Below, piece after piece: positions 1 to 8,950 of a stretch of DNA of 64,000 nt. Below the pieces are notes generated by a model. It made no database searches and was not told the origin of the DNA. It was given only the letters and a program-made list of their open reading frames with translations. The translations under genes and the position numbers were made by a program. Origin of the DNA: Hungatella hathewayi (GTDB taxonomy: Bacteria; Bacillota; Clostridia; Lachnospirales; Lachnospiraceae); assembly GCA_025149285.1 (NCBI GenBank), contig CP102274.1, positions 6,180,489 through 6,244,488 of the forward strand, in the 5' to 3' direction. How positions within the stretch are numbered: position 1 is the first letter of the stretch; each line of letters opens with the position of its first letter.

Positions 1-2220
1 AACCGTCACCCGAAGCCTGTCATTCTCCATCACGAAACCGTCTCCTTCCGCTTTAACTACAGCAGGAGGCAGAGTCAATCCTGTCTCTTTCACAGCCTCG
101 GGCGCAGTCTCCCCGTCTCCGCACGGAACCACGGTAACCGCTCCCAGCGGCGGAACCATAATTCTGGCGGTAACCGTTTTACCATCGGTATACACAGGAA
201 CTGTCTCCCCGTCCAGAGTCCTTGCCCCCGTTCCGTAATTCTCCGGAACATCGATCAGGCAGACGCGCGGGAAAGAAAGCGAGTTGAATACAGTCAATCC
301 CTCGCCCTCTTGTATCAGGCTTGTGACTGCGTCTCTGCAGAATTTCCCGGCCTCTTCACAGACGCGGCCAAGGGAACTTTCTGCCTCCTCATATACCCGG
401 TGGATACTGGAACCGGGAAGAATATCATGGAACTGGTTCAGCAGCGTTTCCTTCCACAGGCGCTCCGTCTCCTCTGCAGGATACCGGTATCCGCTGCCTG
501 CGGCGTTCTCTCCATCGGGAACCATACCGCTGCCCGCAGGCATGGATGCGGCGGCGGAAGCCCACAGTTCTAAATCTCTCATGGCAAATTCCGCCCTCCG
601 GTTCCATTTCTTGACCGCGGCCTGTGAGGTATAGGTGCCGCGGTGAGCCGTAAAATACAGTTCTCCCACATACGTATTGGATGGACCGCCCCGGCTCTCC
701 ATGCGCTCAAAGTAGTCGACCGGGTTCTCCATTTCAATGCGTACGCCGCCCTCTAAATTCTTCTGACGTTCTATAAACTCAATGTGATCTCTCGTCGGGC
801 CTCCGCCTCCGTCTCCATACCCAAATGGAATCAGAAATGTATCCAGACTGCGCTTCTGAACACGATTTTTCCACACTGTGTTCATCTCTTCCGGGGACGT
901 ATAATACGTATAATTGGTAGGAAGGAACGCATCGATCTCACTGCCGTCCATCCCTCTCCAGGTAAAATAATGGTAGGGGAACTGTTCTCCCTCGTTGTAG
1001 GACCAGAAAATCTTCTGGGTAACCAGATAATCGACACCGCATTTTTTCAGGATCTGAGGAAGCGCTGCGGTGTAGCCAAAGGTATCCGGCAGCCAGAGCA
1101 TCCTGCTGTCCACCGCAAACATTTTCTTATAATATGCCTTGCCGTACAGCAGCTGGCGGATCAGCGCCTCACCACCCGCCATGTTTGTATCCGGCTCCAC
1201 CCACATGGCCCCTTCGGCAATCCATTGGCCCTTTTTAACTGCCTTTCTGATTTCCTCAAACAGCTCCGGATAGTATTGCCGGCACATCTCATAGCAGGCC
1301 GGCTGGCTCTGGATAAATTTATAATCTTGATACTCCTCCATCAGACGTAGCTGCGCCGCAAATGTCCTGGCAGTCTTCCGGTACGTCTCCGCCATAGGCC
1401 ACAGCCAGGCCAGATCCAGATGGGCGTTTCCAATCGCGGAAAATACCGGGGTCGTTGAACCGTTCACCGCGGAAAGCACAGGCTCCAGCGCAGCGCGGGC
1501 CTTCCGGTAATCTCTGCTCCTGGCCTCTTTCTCCTGCTCAAAGTCCACAATCAGCGTGAACTGCTCCAGCGCTTCGGCGACTCTGGCTGCACGCAGGGAA
1601 TCTTCATCCAGGATCTTAAGCAGGCTGGAGAGTGTCTCCACATCCATAAAAAGCTGGTATGCATCTTCATCCCAGATTCCATAGGTCCCTTCCCTCAGCG
1701 TCCTTCTCGCCCCTTCGGTCAGTTCATCCCTGTAAAGACCGGGAAGAACGGGACCGGTGGCACAGCCGCTGTCCTGGGCTTCCGCATAGAAATGGCCGGC
1801 GTACGTCTCCATGCAGATATCGAATACCTCTCCCGGCTTCGCCTCCCGGGTCAGCGTATTATCCACCAGGAAATGATGGGGCTGCTTCACCCAGTCCGCC
1901 CGGTATGTTCCAAACGCGGCTCCATTCACAAACACCGTGGATTCTCCGCCCGGACATAAGTCCAGTACAACTCTCTTTCCCGCGGTTTCTTCCGGCAGTG
2001 AAAGTGTGGTGCGAAACCACGCATATTCGTAAGTCTTCCCCCATGTATATCCCGGTTCCACTCTCTCGTACGTTCCTGCGCCGGCTTCCTCGTAACTCAG
2101 CTGCTCCATGGTCTTGAATACTTCCCAGTTAAGGGTGCCCACCGGAGTATAAAAATCTTCTTTCAGGGTCCTGATCCAATGATTGATTCTGTCTCTGTAT
2201 TCCGAATGCATAATCCCCAT
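1..2220 (-). CDS. Alpha-mannosidase, glycoside hydrolase family 38 (3' end outside window)
   Basis: Hydrolyses terminal alpha-mannosides, probably of imported manno-oligosaccharides, since no signal peptide is visible. The first 740 codons are present and the frame is still open at base 1; family members usually run to about 1000 residues, so the C-terminal beta domains are missing here. The GH38 catalytic domain shows the zinc-binding motif HLDLAWLWP (His267, Asp269) and the nucleophile motif LPDTFGY (Asp379). The ATG at 2220 is preceded by GAGGA at suitable spacing; a second in-frame ATG lies at 2211. It follows galM and the LacI gene on the same strand after a 119-bp gap with no clear terminator, so it is probably co-transcribed and controlled by the operator at 4463. 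Family is certain; exact linkage specificity is not. Confidence 0.93.
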   Translation of the reverse strand, partial: MGIMHSEYRDRINHWIRTLKEDFYTPVGTLNWEVFKTMEQLSYEEAGAGTYERVEPGYTWGKTYEYAWFRTTLSLPEETAGKRVVLDLCPGGESTVFVNGAAFGTYRADWVKQPHHFLVDNTLTREAKPGEVFDICMETYAGHFYAEAQDSGCATGPVLPGLYRDELTEGARRTLREGTYGIWDEDAYQLFMDVETLSSLLKILDEDSLRAARVAEALEQFTLIVDFEQEKEARSRDYRKARAALEPVLSAVNGSTTPVFSAIGNAHLDLAWLWPMAETYRKTARTFAAQLRLMEEYQDYKFIQSQPACYEMCRQYYPELFEEIRKAVKKGQWIAEGAMWVEPDTNMAGGEALIRQLLYGKAYYKKMFAVDSRMLWLPDTFGYTAALPQILKKCGVDYLVTQKIFWSYNEGEQFPYHYFTWRGMDGSEIDAFLPTNYTYYTSPEEMNTVWKNRVQKRSLDTFLIPFGYGDGGGGPTRDHIEFIERQKNLEGGVRIEMENPVDYFERMESRGGPSNTYVGELYFTAHRGTYTSQAAVKKWNRRAEFAMRDLELWASAAASMPAGSGMVPDGENAAGSGYRYPAEETERLWKETLLNQFHDILPGSSIHRVYEEAESSLGRVCEEAGKFCRDAVTSLIQEGEGLTVFNSLSFPRVCLIDVPENYGTGARTLDGETVPVYTDGKTVTARIMVPPLGAVTVVPCGDGETAPEAVKETGLTLPPAVVKAEGDGFVMENDRLRVTV

Positions 2221-2339
2221 TTATTTATCCTCGTCTGCTTATATTCGTTTTATTTCTGCTTATTTATTTCTTCTCTCTTTGCTTCTGCCTGTTTTACTTC
2301 TGCCCGTTCACCCGTCCCTGTTTCCCTGTTCCTTGTATA

Positions 2340-3356
2340 TCATATTCTCTCCGGCTTTCTGACTGTCTCTCCCGCTGCAATCGCCGTATCGATGACGACC
2401 TGCCTGATCCCTGTATTGCCCCGTATCTGTTCTACAAGTATCTCAGCCGCACAGACAGACATTCTTCCCTTGTAGGAACTGACGGAAGTCAGGCCGAGCG
2501 GCAGCTTTAAGCGCGACTCAATATGGTCGAACCCTATGATCGAGCAGTCTTTCGGCACCATTTTCCCGCGTTTTAACAGGCAGCACCATGCCTCCCAGGC
2601 CAGCATATCACTGAACGCAAAAATGGCAGTGTACTCCTGTCCCTCCTTCTCCAGTGCCGTTAAGACGGCCTCGCAGCCATCGGAAACCACCGGAACCTGA
2701 CAGATCAGCCGCTCGTTCACAGGCAGGCCAGCCTCCCGAAACGCTCTGCAGTAGCCCTCCAGACGCTCTCTGGCACTGGATATATAAGTGGCTCCATGAA
2801 GGAGCAGAATATCCCTGTGGCCTGCGGCCAGCAATTCCTTCGTCGCCTGGAAGCCGCCCAGCTCATCATTGCAGACCACATAGCTGTAAGCCTCGTCCCT
2901 GCGCCCGATCAGCACAAATGGCACTCCAGACTCTTTTAAATAAATTAAATTGTCCGGTGTTTTCTGAGCCGGGCAGATGATAATGCCATCTACATTTTTA
3001 TTGAGAGCCGACTGAATCGCCGCCAGCTCCAGCTCCTCATTTTCATTTGTATTAAACAGAATGGAGGTATACCCGGCCTTCCACGCATAGCCTTCGATTT
3101 CCTTCATCATGATTGAAAAATGAGGGTTGGAAATGTCTCCTAAAATAACGGCTATGGTATTCGTATAGCCCAGGCGCAGGGAGGCCGCCAGCGTATTGCT
3201 CACATGCCCCATCTCCCGCGCGGTTCTCTGGATCATCTCTCTCGTTTCAACGGCGATATCATCTTTGTCCCTCAAGGCCCTTGAAACCGTATTAACGCTG
3301 TAACCGGTCTTCGCTGCAATATCCTTTAACGTGACGGCCGGCCTTCTCTTCTTCAT
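2340..3356 (-). CDS. LacI-family transcriptional repressor
   Basis: A 338-residue LacI/GalR regulator. Residues 8-28 form the helix-turn-helix (VTLKDIAAKTGYSVNTVSRA) followed by the hinge helix region, and residues from about 62 on form the periplasmic-binding-protein-like sugar sensor (TIAVILGDISNPHF onward). The ATG overlaps the galM stop by four bases, which implies translational coupling in one operon. LacI proteins bind CG-centred palindromes; such a palindrome (4463-4476) sits at the predicted start site of this same operon and again before the glycyl radical enzyme operon (27315-27328), so this protein is the best candidate for autoregulation and for control of both. The effector sugar is unknown; neighbours suggest a mannose- or galactose-related compound. 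Confidence 0.93.
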   Translation of the reverse strand: MKKRRPAVTLKDIAAKTGYSVNTVSRALRDKDDIAVETREMIQRTAREMGHVSNTLAASLRLGYTNTIAVILGDISNPHFSIMMKEIEGYAWKAGYTSILFNTNENEELELAAIQSALNKNVDGIIICPAQKTPDNLIYLKESGVPFVLIGRRDEAYSYVVCNDELGGFQATKELLAAGHRDILLLHGATYISSARERLEGYCRAFREAGLPVNERLICQVPVVSDGCEAVLTALEKEGQEYTAIFAFSDMLAWEAWCCLLKRGKMVPKDCSIIGFDHIESRLKLPLGLTSVSSYKGRMSVCAAEILVEQIRGNTGIRQVVIDTAIAAGETVRKPERI

Positions 3357-4447
3357 CTGTCTTCTCCGCCCTGTTTTAACCCCTGGCTCTTAAAGCGGTA
3401 TACCGTCTTCGTGACACAAGGTTCATTGGCGTTTATGATGGGGGACTCAAACGCCGGTTCATTGGCTGCATTGGGGAAATACTGGGTCTCAAGACAGAAT
3501 CCGCATCGTTTGCCGTACTTTACCCCGTCCTTTCCGGGCTCCTCGTTCAGGAAATTACCCGCATACAGCTGGACACCAGGTCTGTCCGTCTCTACTTCCA
3601 TGGAAATCCCGCTCTCCGGACTCGTGACAACAGCAGCTCTGCTCAGACCCATGCGGCTGCCTGAACCAGCACTCTGGCTGATAACAAAATTATGATCATA
3701 TCCCCCGGTAAACTGAAGCTGTTCATAATCAGCATCAATCTCGGCTCCGATTGCTTTTCCCTGTCGGAAATCCATGGGTGTGCCTGTCACATCCGCCGTC
3801 TCGCCCGTAGGAATCGAAGCAGAATCCCTGACCGGCGTATAGAAATCTGCCATCAGCGTCAGGACATGGTTCAAAATCGTACCGCTGTCATGGCCATTCA
3901 AATTAAAATAGCTGTGATTCGTCGGATTAAAGACAGTCTCTGCATCCGATACGCCTTTATAGGTAATGCAGATCTCATTGTCCTCTGTCAGCGCGTATGT
4001 AACGGACAGTTCCAGATTTCCTGGAAATCCCTGGTCACCGTCCGGGCTTTCCAGAACAAACGTAACTTCATTCCTGCCTTCTGCCGGCTCTTTCACGTTC
4101 CATAAACGGATCTGATATCCATCAGGGCCGCTGTGAAGATTGTTCTTCCCCTCATTAGGCGTCATGCAAAAGACTTTCCCCTCCAGGGTGACCGCGGCGC
4201 CTTCCAGCCGGTTACCATTTCTCCCTATCGTTGATCCGAAATAGGTACTTGTATTCTTCCGGTACTCATTGGCACTTCCATATCCCAATACCACGTCGCG
4301 CGGCTGGCCCTCCTGATCCGGTACAATCACTCTGGTCAAAACGGCTCCCAGATCCGACACGGTGATTTCCATGCCGTTTCTGTTCTTCAGTGTAAAAAGG
4401 CTGACCTCTTTTTCTCCATCTACTACTCCAAATACGGTTCTGTTCAT
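3353..4447 (-). CDS. galM: Aldose 1-epimerase (mutarotase)
   Basis: Interconverts alpha and beta anomers of an aldohexose in the cytoplasm. The 364-residue protein has the galactose mutarotase fold signatures: GRNGNRLEGA near the N-terminus, the catalytic-His region NPTNHSYFNLNGH, and the catalytic-Glu region GFCLETQYFPNA near the C-terminus. The start at 4447 is chosen because GGAAAGGAAGAGC lies just upstream. A longer open frame reaches 4768 but runs through the operator, the promoter and the relic of another gene, so the apparent 471-residue fusion is not real. It is the first gene of the galM-lacI-(mannosidase) unit. A second, divergent mutarotase is encoded at 46010-47026. Confidence 0.92.
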   Translation of the reverse strand: MNRTVFGVVDGEKEVSLFTLKNRNGMEITVSDLGAVLTRVIVPDQEGQPRDVVLGYGSANEYRKNTSTYFGSTIGRNGNRLEGAAVTLEGKVFCMTPNEGKNNLHSGPDGYQIRLWNVKEPAEGRNEVTFVLESPDGDQGFPGNLELSVTYALTEDNEICITYKGVSDAETVFNPTNHSYFNLNGHDSGTILNHVLTLMADFYTPVRDSASIPTGETADVTGTPMDFRQGKAIGAEIDADYEQLQFTGGYDHNFVISQSAGSGSRMGLSRAAVVTSPESGISMEVETDRPGVQLYAGNFLNEEPGKDGVKYGKRCGFCLETQYFPNAANEPAFESPIINANEPCVTKTVYRFKSQGLKQGGEDR

Positions 4448-4462
4448 GATGCTCTTCCTTTC

Positions 4463-4476
4463 CATTAACGTTAATG
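4463..4476. promoter_or_regulatory. LacI-type operator, perfect palindrome
   Basis: CATTAACGTTAATG is a perfect 14-bp palindrome with a central CG, the usual geometry of LacI/GalR sites. It starts two bases after the -10 hexamer of the galM promoter, so a bound repressor would cover the transcription start. The identical 14-mer recurs at 27315-27328. Confidence 0.85.
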
Positions 4477-4478
4477 TC

Positions 4479-4507
4479 AGTATAGCTTTTTTTATACGGT
4501 GCGTCAA
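4479..4507 (-). promoter_or_regulatory. Sigma-A promoter of galM-lacI operon
   Basis: On the minus strand TTGACG (4507-4502), a 17-bp spacer and TATACT (4484-4479) make a near-consensus promoter that fires into the operator at 4463-4476. The -35 element lies inside the 3' end of the decayed upstream gene. Confidence 0.85.
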
Positions 4508-4950
4508 GTAAAAAGCGATACCATAGAAGAGAACTTCTGTATATCCCTCCTCTGGCAGACTGGAATCATACGCCTTCTCTTCAATCTGCCTGATTGCCAT
4601 ATCACAGGTACTTTCCATGTTTTTATAAGTTGGTAATACCTTAAGTTCCATAATAACTGGTGTTTTTGACACGTTGCTGCTGCATACTAAAATATCCAGT
4701 CGGCCAGTTACACTCTCCCGGTTCGATTTTACGAGATAATCTCTTAAATTATTTAGAACCCCAATCATGATTCCGTGACAGCACTTTTCGCCTCAAGATT
4801 ATAGTCTTGCAACATACGATCAGATTCTTGTTGATTGAAACCAAAGTACTCATCATAAGAGCGGCTTAATATTGTAATAATATCCTGTTCCATGTGGAAA
4901 CACAAGGACAGAGTCATTATTCCAGCCGAAACAGACAAATTTAATTGCAC
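4484..4950 (-). pseudogene. Relic of an AAA-ATPase-like / PD-(D/E)XK nuclease-like gene
   Basis: Two out-of-frame pieces remain. Bases 4765-4950 encode a 61-residue stretch including YDEYFGFNQQESDRMLQDYNL, which resembles the end of the AAA-ATPase-like domain of a protein family common in gut Clostridia and Bacteroidetes. Bases 4484-4768 encode a stretch that retains the C-terminal nuclease-like signature, GRLDI then VIMELKV, followed by EEGYTEVLFYGIAFY. The start of the gene and the join between the parts are lost. The 3' end was apparently reused: the galM promoter lies inside it. The family match is from memory and moderately sure; the broken state is visible directly. Confidence 0.65.
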
Positions 4951-4971
4951 TGTCCATAAAAAAGGAAAAAC

Positions 4972-4994
4972 CGGTACTCAATCATGAGTCCGGC
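4972..4994 (-). terminator. Terminator of the TRAP/RraA/tautomerase operon
   Basis: On the minus strand CCGGACTCA, a short loop and TGAGTACCGG form a stem with one bulge, followed by TTTTTCCTTTTTT. It lies just past the tautomerase stop. Confidence 0.75.
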
Positions 4995-5056
4995 TTATTT
5001 CCTCCTTCCAACAGCATACCAGTTTCTGTTATCAGGGCAAAAAATTATTTCCGTCA

Positions 5057-5260
5057 TTAAATCGGAGGCTTCACCTCTCTGTCGCACCATAACAGACCAC
5101 CGTGTGCCAGTTGGTCTTCCTCCACCTCCAGCATAATGAGTGAAATACGCTCCTGTGATATTCCAAGCGCTTCAGACGCTGCTTCTGTTACCCCTTTAGC
5201 AAGTCGTCGTTTTTGCTCTGCTGTTCGCCCCTTAAGCATTTGAATCTGAATCCGCGGCAT
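5057..5260 (-). CDS. 4-oxalocrotonate tautomerase-like protein
   Basis: A 67-residue tautomerase-superfamily subunit. After removal of Met the N-terminal residue is Pro, the general base of this superfamily, and the early KGRTAEQKRRL segment matches the EGR...QK segment of 4-OT that holds the conserved Arg11. A second Arg occurs in QERISLIMLEV, where 4-OT has Arg39. It ketonises or isomerises an enol such as a 2-hydroxymuconate or oxalomesaconate-type acid. It is the last gene of the TRAP operon, two bases after the aldolase gene, so it probably handles an unsaturated keto-enol intermediate of that pathway. The natural substrate cannot be read from the sequence. Confidence 0.88.
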   Translation of the reverse strand: MPRIQIQMLKGRTAEQKRRLAKGVTEAASEALGISQERISLIMLEVEEDQLAHGGLLWCDREVKPPI

Positions 5261-5262
5261 TA

Positions 5263-5970
5263 TTACGCCTCCTGTTTCTGCTCCATCATTTCTTTAACCC
5301 ATGCAGGTGTTAAATCCGGCAAAACAGAACCTTCTGTCCTGTATTTCCTGTACTCACTGATAGCAGCTACCCGTTTTTCCTCGTAAGCAACTTTTACTTC
5401 TGCTGCCTCTAATACTTCTTTTATTTTTTCTCTCGGTACAACCACCACTCCGTCATAATCTCCAACAATTAAATCTCCCGGATTTACTAGGACAGAGCCA
5501 CATTCGACTGGAATATTCAATCCTCCTGGTCCCTTTTTTGCCGGACTCGCCGGCTTATAACCTCTGCTGAACATCGGCATTCCGATTTCATCAAGACCTG
5601 TCTTGTCACGTATATATCCGTCCACGATAATTCCCGACACACCGATTGCCTCCGCCGCGCCGCCCATCAGATCACCCATATATGCTCTCTCTTCAAAGGC
5701 CTTCCCACTCACAACAATTACATATCCGGGCCTGCAGTTATAAATTGCAACATGTAACGGCAGATTGTCACCATCTTTTGTTTCCACGGTACAAGCGGTT
5801 CCCACAACACTCATCTTATCTGAAACCGGTTTAATCTGTCCGCTCATACAGCGGCCTGCGAGAAGTCCAAGTTTGCTTAAGCCATCGCAAATATTTGCAG
5901 AACTAAGCTTAGATGCGCGTTCAATAAGATCTTCAGAAATTAATTCCGGCAATTCATAATAATTTTCCAT
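5263..5970 (-). CDS. RraA-family aldolase (HMG/CHA aldolase type)
   Basis: A 235-residue member of the RraA-like fold that includes 4-hydroxy-4-methyl-2-oxoglutarate and 4-carboxy-4-hydroxy-2-oxoadipate aldolases, which split their substrates to pyruvate plus pyruvate or oxaloacetate. The active-site signature GDLMGGAAEAIG...GIIVDGYIRD is present; the Arg-Asp pair at its end binds substrate and divalent metal in the characterised aldolases. Some RraA proteins instead inhibit RNase E, but this gene sits between a TRAP transporter and a tautomerase, and the metal-binding residues are retained, so the aldolase role is favoured. A neighbouring hydratase could make the tertiary hydroxy acid it would cleave. 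Confidence 0.85.
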   Translation of the reverse strand: MENYYELPELISEDLIERASKLSSANICDGLSKLGLLAGRCMSGQIKPVSDKMSVVGTACTVETKDGDNLPLHVAIYNCRPGYVIVVSGKAFEERAYMGDLMGGAAEAIGVSGIIVDGYIRDKTGLDEIGMPMFSRGYKPASPAKKGPGGLNIPVECGSVLVNPGDLIVGDYDGVVVVPREKIKEVLEAAEVKVAYEEKRVAAISEYRKYRTEGSVLPDLTPAWVKEMMEQKQEA

Positions 5971-5972
5971 AA

Positions 5973-7847
5973 TTAATATACCCCCTCAGTTTTTATATTC
6001 TTTTGATTTGTTTTTAAAACCGTAACTATTACGATAACGGCAAGCGCCAAACCTGCCAGGTTAATCCATAACGGATTTGAAATAATCATACACACTCCCG
6101 CAACCAGCAAAAGCAGTCTTGTTCCTACATTCAAATTATGTATTAGCCATCCCGACACCGCCACTGACAAAATCATGCAGCCTATGACTGCGGTTACTAC
6201 TGCAATTACAATCATTACCGGGGTTCCCATCAAAAGCAGACTATTATCAAAGGCAAAGATAAATGGAATAATAAATCCGGTTAGAGCAAGTTTCAGTGCA
6301 TCCCAGCCAGTTTCCCATACCCCCGCACCTGATATCCCGGAGGCAGCAAATACCGACAGTGCGACAGGAGGTGTAATTGTAGAAATCGCGCCGAAATACA
6401 GCAAGAATAAATGTGCCGCCATTTTACTCACTCCAAGGTTCAGTAATACCGGAGCGACCAATACCGCCAATACCATATATGCCGCTGATGTCGGGAGTCC
6501 CATGCCAAGCAGAAGACTGGCCACCATGGAAAGCAATAGTGCAAACAATAAATTTCCTCCGGATATCATTTCGATCAAACTGCTGATCTTAAGTCCAAAA
6601 CCGGTAAGACTCATAGATCCCATGATAATGCCTGCCAATATACATGCAGCAGCTACCGGGGCGATACTTTTTACCGAATTTTCGCAGGCCCTTAATATAT
6701 TTCCAACAGTCATATTCCTGCGATTTTTCATAAAACCAACAATTAATGTTACGATAATACTGTAAAACGCAGATAATTGAACACTCATGCCTGAAATGAT
6801 AAGTGCCACCAGTACCAGCAGAGGAACCATAAACAACCAGCCTTCTTTCAATACTTCACGCGGTTTTTTGATATCCTCCGGATTACCGGCCGCTATATTA
6901 TCTTTGCGGGCAATCAGATATACTGACACTGACAATGTCATATAATAAAGAATTGCCGGAACCAACGCCGCCAATGCAATCTTAGCATAGTTGATCCCTG
7001 TCATCTCAGCCATCAGAAATGCCACGGCCCCCATAACCGGCGGCATAATCTGACCGCCAGACGATGCAACTGCCTCTATCGCACCCGCGGTACTCGGGCG
7101 AATACCAATTTTCTTCATCAGCGGGATGGTAAAGGTACCTGTCGTTACTACATTTGCGGCCCCTGAACCATTAATAGTTCCCATCAGCATACTGGAATAA
7201 ATCGCGGCCTGTGCCGGACCACCTCTCGCCTTCCCCACAAACGCAAATGCCAGATCCACGAAAAATGCGCCGGCTCCCGTAAGTTCCAGAATGCTCCCGA
7301 ATAAAATGAACAGGAATATATACTTCGCACTCACGTACAGGGTCTGTCCAAAGATTCCATCACTGGATGTATAGATAAAAATCGCAATTCGGTTCACTGT
7401 AAACCTGGTTGTCTTCATCAGTCCCGGTACCATATTTCCAAAATAGCAGTACAGAAGAAACGCAACTCCGATCAAGGGAAGAATCTTCCCTACAGCCCGC
7501 CGTCCGACTTCCAGCACAAGCAGTACAGCTATCACCGCTACAATAATATCCTCTGTGGTATAAAGTCCTGCCTGTGTGACAAGACGCGCCTGCATGGCAA
7601 CCTGATGGTAACAGGCATAGATCGTCAGTATAATAATAACGGCATCGTACACTGGTCCGATATACTTAAGTTTTGTGGGCTTTCTAAGCACAATATAACT
7701 CCCAATAAAACCCCAGTGCACCGCCGCCAGGACGTAGGAGGTCCAGGTTCCATAAGAGGCAGAAAACATATGAAACAGGCAAAGTATTACAGACATGCCA
7801 AGTGCGATCATATCTACCATCTTCTGATATTTTAATTTTTCTGTCAT
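5973..7847 (-). CDS. TRAP transporter fused permease subunit
   Basis: A very hydrophobic protein of 624 residues with many membrane segments, of the fused small-plus-large (DctQM-like) TRAP permease type that pairs with TAXI binding proteins. The conserved segments IYSSMLMGTINGSGAANVVTTG and LLLGMGLPTSAAYMVLAVLVAPVL are typical of the DctM domain. The start at 7847 is preferred to an upstream TTG at 7871 because GAAAGGA lies seven bases before the ATG. It would import an organic acid driven by a sodium or proton gradient, together with the lipoprotein encoded 27 bp upstream. Several membrane Gly/Asn-rich loops are intact and there is no sign of damage. Confidence 0.92.
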   Translation of the reverse strand: MTEKLKYQKMVDMIALGMSVILCLFHMFSASYGTWTSYVLAAVHWGFIGSYIVLRKPTKLKYIGPVYDAVIIILTIYACYHQVAMQARLVTQAGLYTTEDIIVAVIAVLLVLEVGRRAVGKILPLIGVAFLLYCYFGNMVPGLMKTTRFTVNRIAIFIYTSSDGIFGQTLYVSAKYIFLFILFGSILELTGAGAFFVDLAFAFVGKARGGPAQAAIYSSMLMGTINGSGAANVVTTGTFTIPLMKKIGIRPSTAGAIEAVASSGGQIMPPVMGAVAFLMAEMTGINYAKIALAALVPAILYYMTLSVSVYLIARKDNIAAGNPEDIKKPREVLKEGWLFMVPLLVLVALIISGMSVQLSAFYSIIVTLIVGFMKNRRNMTVGNILRACENSVKSIAPVAAACILAGIIMGSMSLTGFGLKISSLIEMISGGNLLFALLLSMVASLLLGMGLPTSAAYMVLAVLVAPVLLNLGVSKMAAHLFLLYFGAISTITPPVALSVFAASGISGAGVWETGWDALKLALTGFIIPFIFAFDNSLLLMGTPVMIVIAVVTAVIGCMILSVAVSGWLIHNLNVGTRLLLLVAGVCMIISNPLWINLAGLALAVIVIVTVLKTNQKNIKTEGVY

Positions 7848-7874
7848 AAACAATTCCTTTCGCAAGTTCAATCT

Positions 7875-8903
7875 CTAGTCAATCAATCCCAACTCCCTGT
7901 AGTAACGCGCCGCACCAGGATGCAGTTTGGCCGCAGCAGAGGCTGCCGTCTCCGCATTGATTTCCTGACATGCCACATGTGCGTCTACATAATCAGGCTG
8001 TCCCTCCAAAGCCCCTTTCACAAATTGATAGACCGCCTCTTCAGGAACATCTCCGGATGCAATGATTTCCGTATATATTTTCAGTGTATTCACGGAATTC
8101 ATATTTGGATATGCCCCTTCTTTTGTAGCCGCAGCGGTATAGTATGGATACTTCTCTACTACCTGCTTAAGGATCTCCTCTCCTGCATCAACAAACTTTA
8201 AATCAGAGGTAGCAGAAGCGCTTGTAAGACCCGATGCCGGTGCCGAGGCGACAAAAAATGTAGCATCAATCACACCATCAGTCAGTTTCTCAAGTCCCTC
8301 GTCAATTGAGTAGTAAACCGCTTTGATATCCGAATCAGGATTGATACCGTAAGCTTCTAAAATTGCTATAGACATAGCAGGAATCGTACTGCTTGGCGGT
8401 CCAAGACAAACTGTCTTGCCCCTTAAATCCTCATACGTCTCGATACCTGAATTTGCCGTTGTAATCATATGTCCCTGGCTCTCATACAGACGCATAACGC
8501 CTTTTACATTGCCTGGTTCTGCATAGATTTCATAAAAACCACTGCCGCCTCCATGCGATGACCAGTAGGCAGCATCTGCATTTGTCATGCCAAGATCCAT
8601 CTCTCCTGACATACAAAGGTTTACATTCTCCACTCCTCCATTTGTAGTCTGTGCCACAACCGTTAAGTCTGGATTCTTTGTATTGACCTCATTAGCAATT
8701 GCAGCTCCGACAACATAATAAGTACCGGTACTGGCCGCGGTTCCCAGTGTCAGGTCATAATGTGTTCCTCCGCTTGAAGCACCTTCGGCCGCCGTACTGC
8801 CGGAATTCCCCGTTGTACTGTTTACATCTGTCGGGCTGCATGCCGCAGTCATGAAAACAGCTGCCAACAAAAGCATTGCCAAACCTGTATTTTTTCTCTT
8901 CAT
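7875..8903 (-). CDS. TAXI-family TRAP transporter solute-binding lipoprotein
   Basis: A 342-residue secreted binding protein. The N-terminus has two Lys, a hydrophobic stretch and the lipobox TAAC with lipidation at Cys22, then a Ser/Thr/Gly-rich linker. The mature part carries LTLGTAASTGTYYVVGAAIANEV, a TAXI-type opening (related to the T-A-x-I motif that names the family), and DLRGKTVCLGPPSS. It delivers the substrate to the fused permease encoded immediately downstream. TAXI systems usually carry dicarboxylates or amino acids; the enzymes of this operon point to a hydroxy or keto polycarboxylate. Confidence 0.92.
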   Translation of the reverse strand: MKRKNTGLAMLLLAAVFMTAACSPTDVNSTTGNSGSTAAEGASSGGTHYDLTLGTAASTGTYYVVGAAIANEVNTKNPDLTVVAQTTNGGVENVNLCMSGEMDLGMTNADAAYWSSHGGGSGFYEIYAEPGNVKGVMRLYESQGHMITTANSGIETYEDLRGKTVCLGPPSSTIPAMSIAILEAYGINPDSDIKAVYYSIDEGLEKLTDGVIDATFFVASAPASGLTSASATSDLKFVDAGEEILKQVVEKYPYYTAAATKEGAYPNMNSVNTLKIYTEIIASGDVPEEAVYQFVKGALEGQPDYVDAHVACQEINAETAASAAAKLHPGAARYYRELGLID

Positions 8904-8950
8904 TTGAAACCCCCTGTTTTTTCTGTGATAAATATTGCGAGTGATGTCAG

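Noticed and set aside
3353..4768. A 471-residue fusion of a nuclease-like domain and aldose epimerase
   Set aside because: The join contains a near-consensus promoter, a palindromic operator and a good ribosome binding site with ATG at 4447. The upstream part is a decayed relic.
5263..5970. RraA as regulator of RNase E
   Set aside because: The Arg-Asp metal and substrate residues of aldolases are kept, and the gene is in a catabolic operon.
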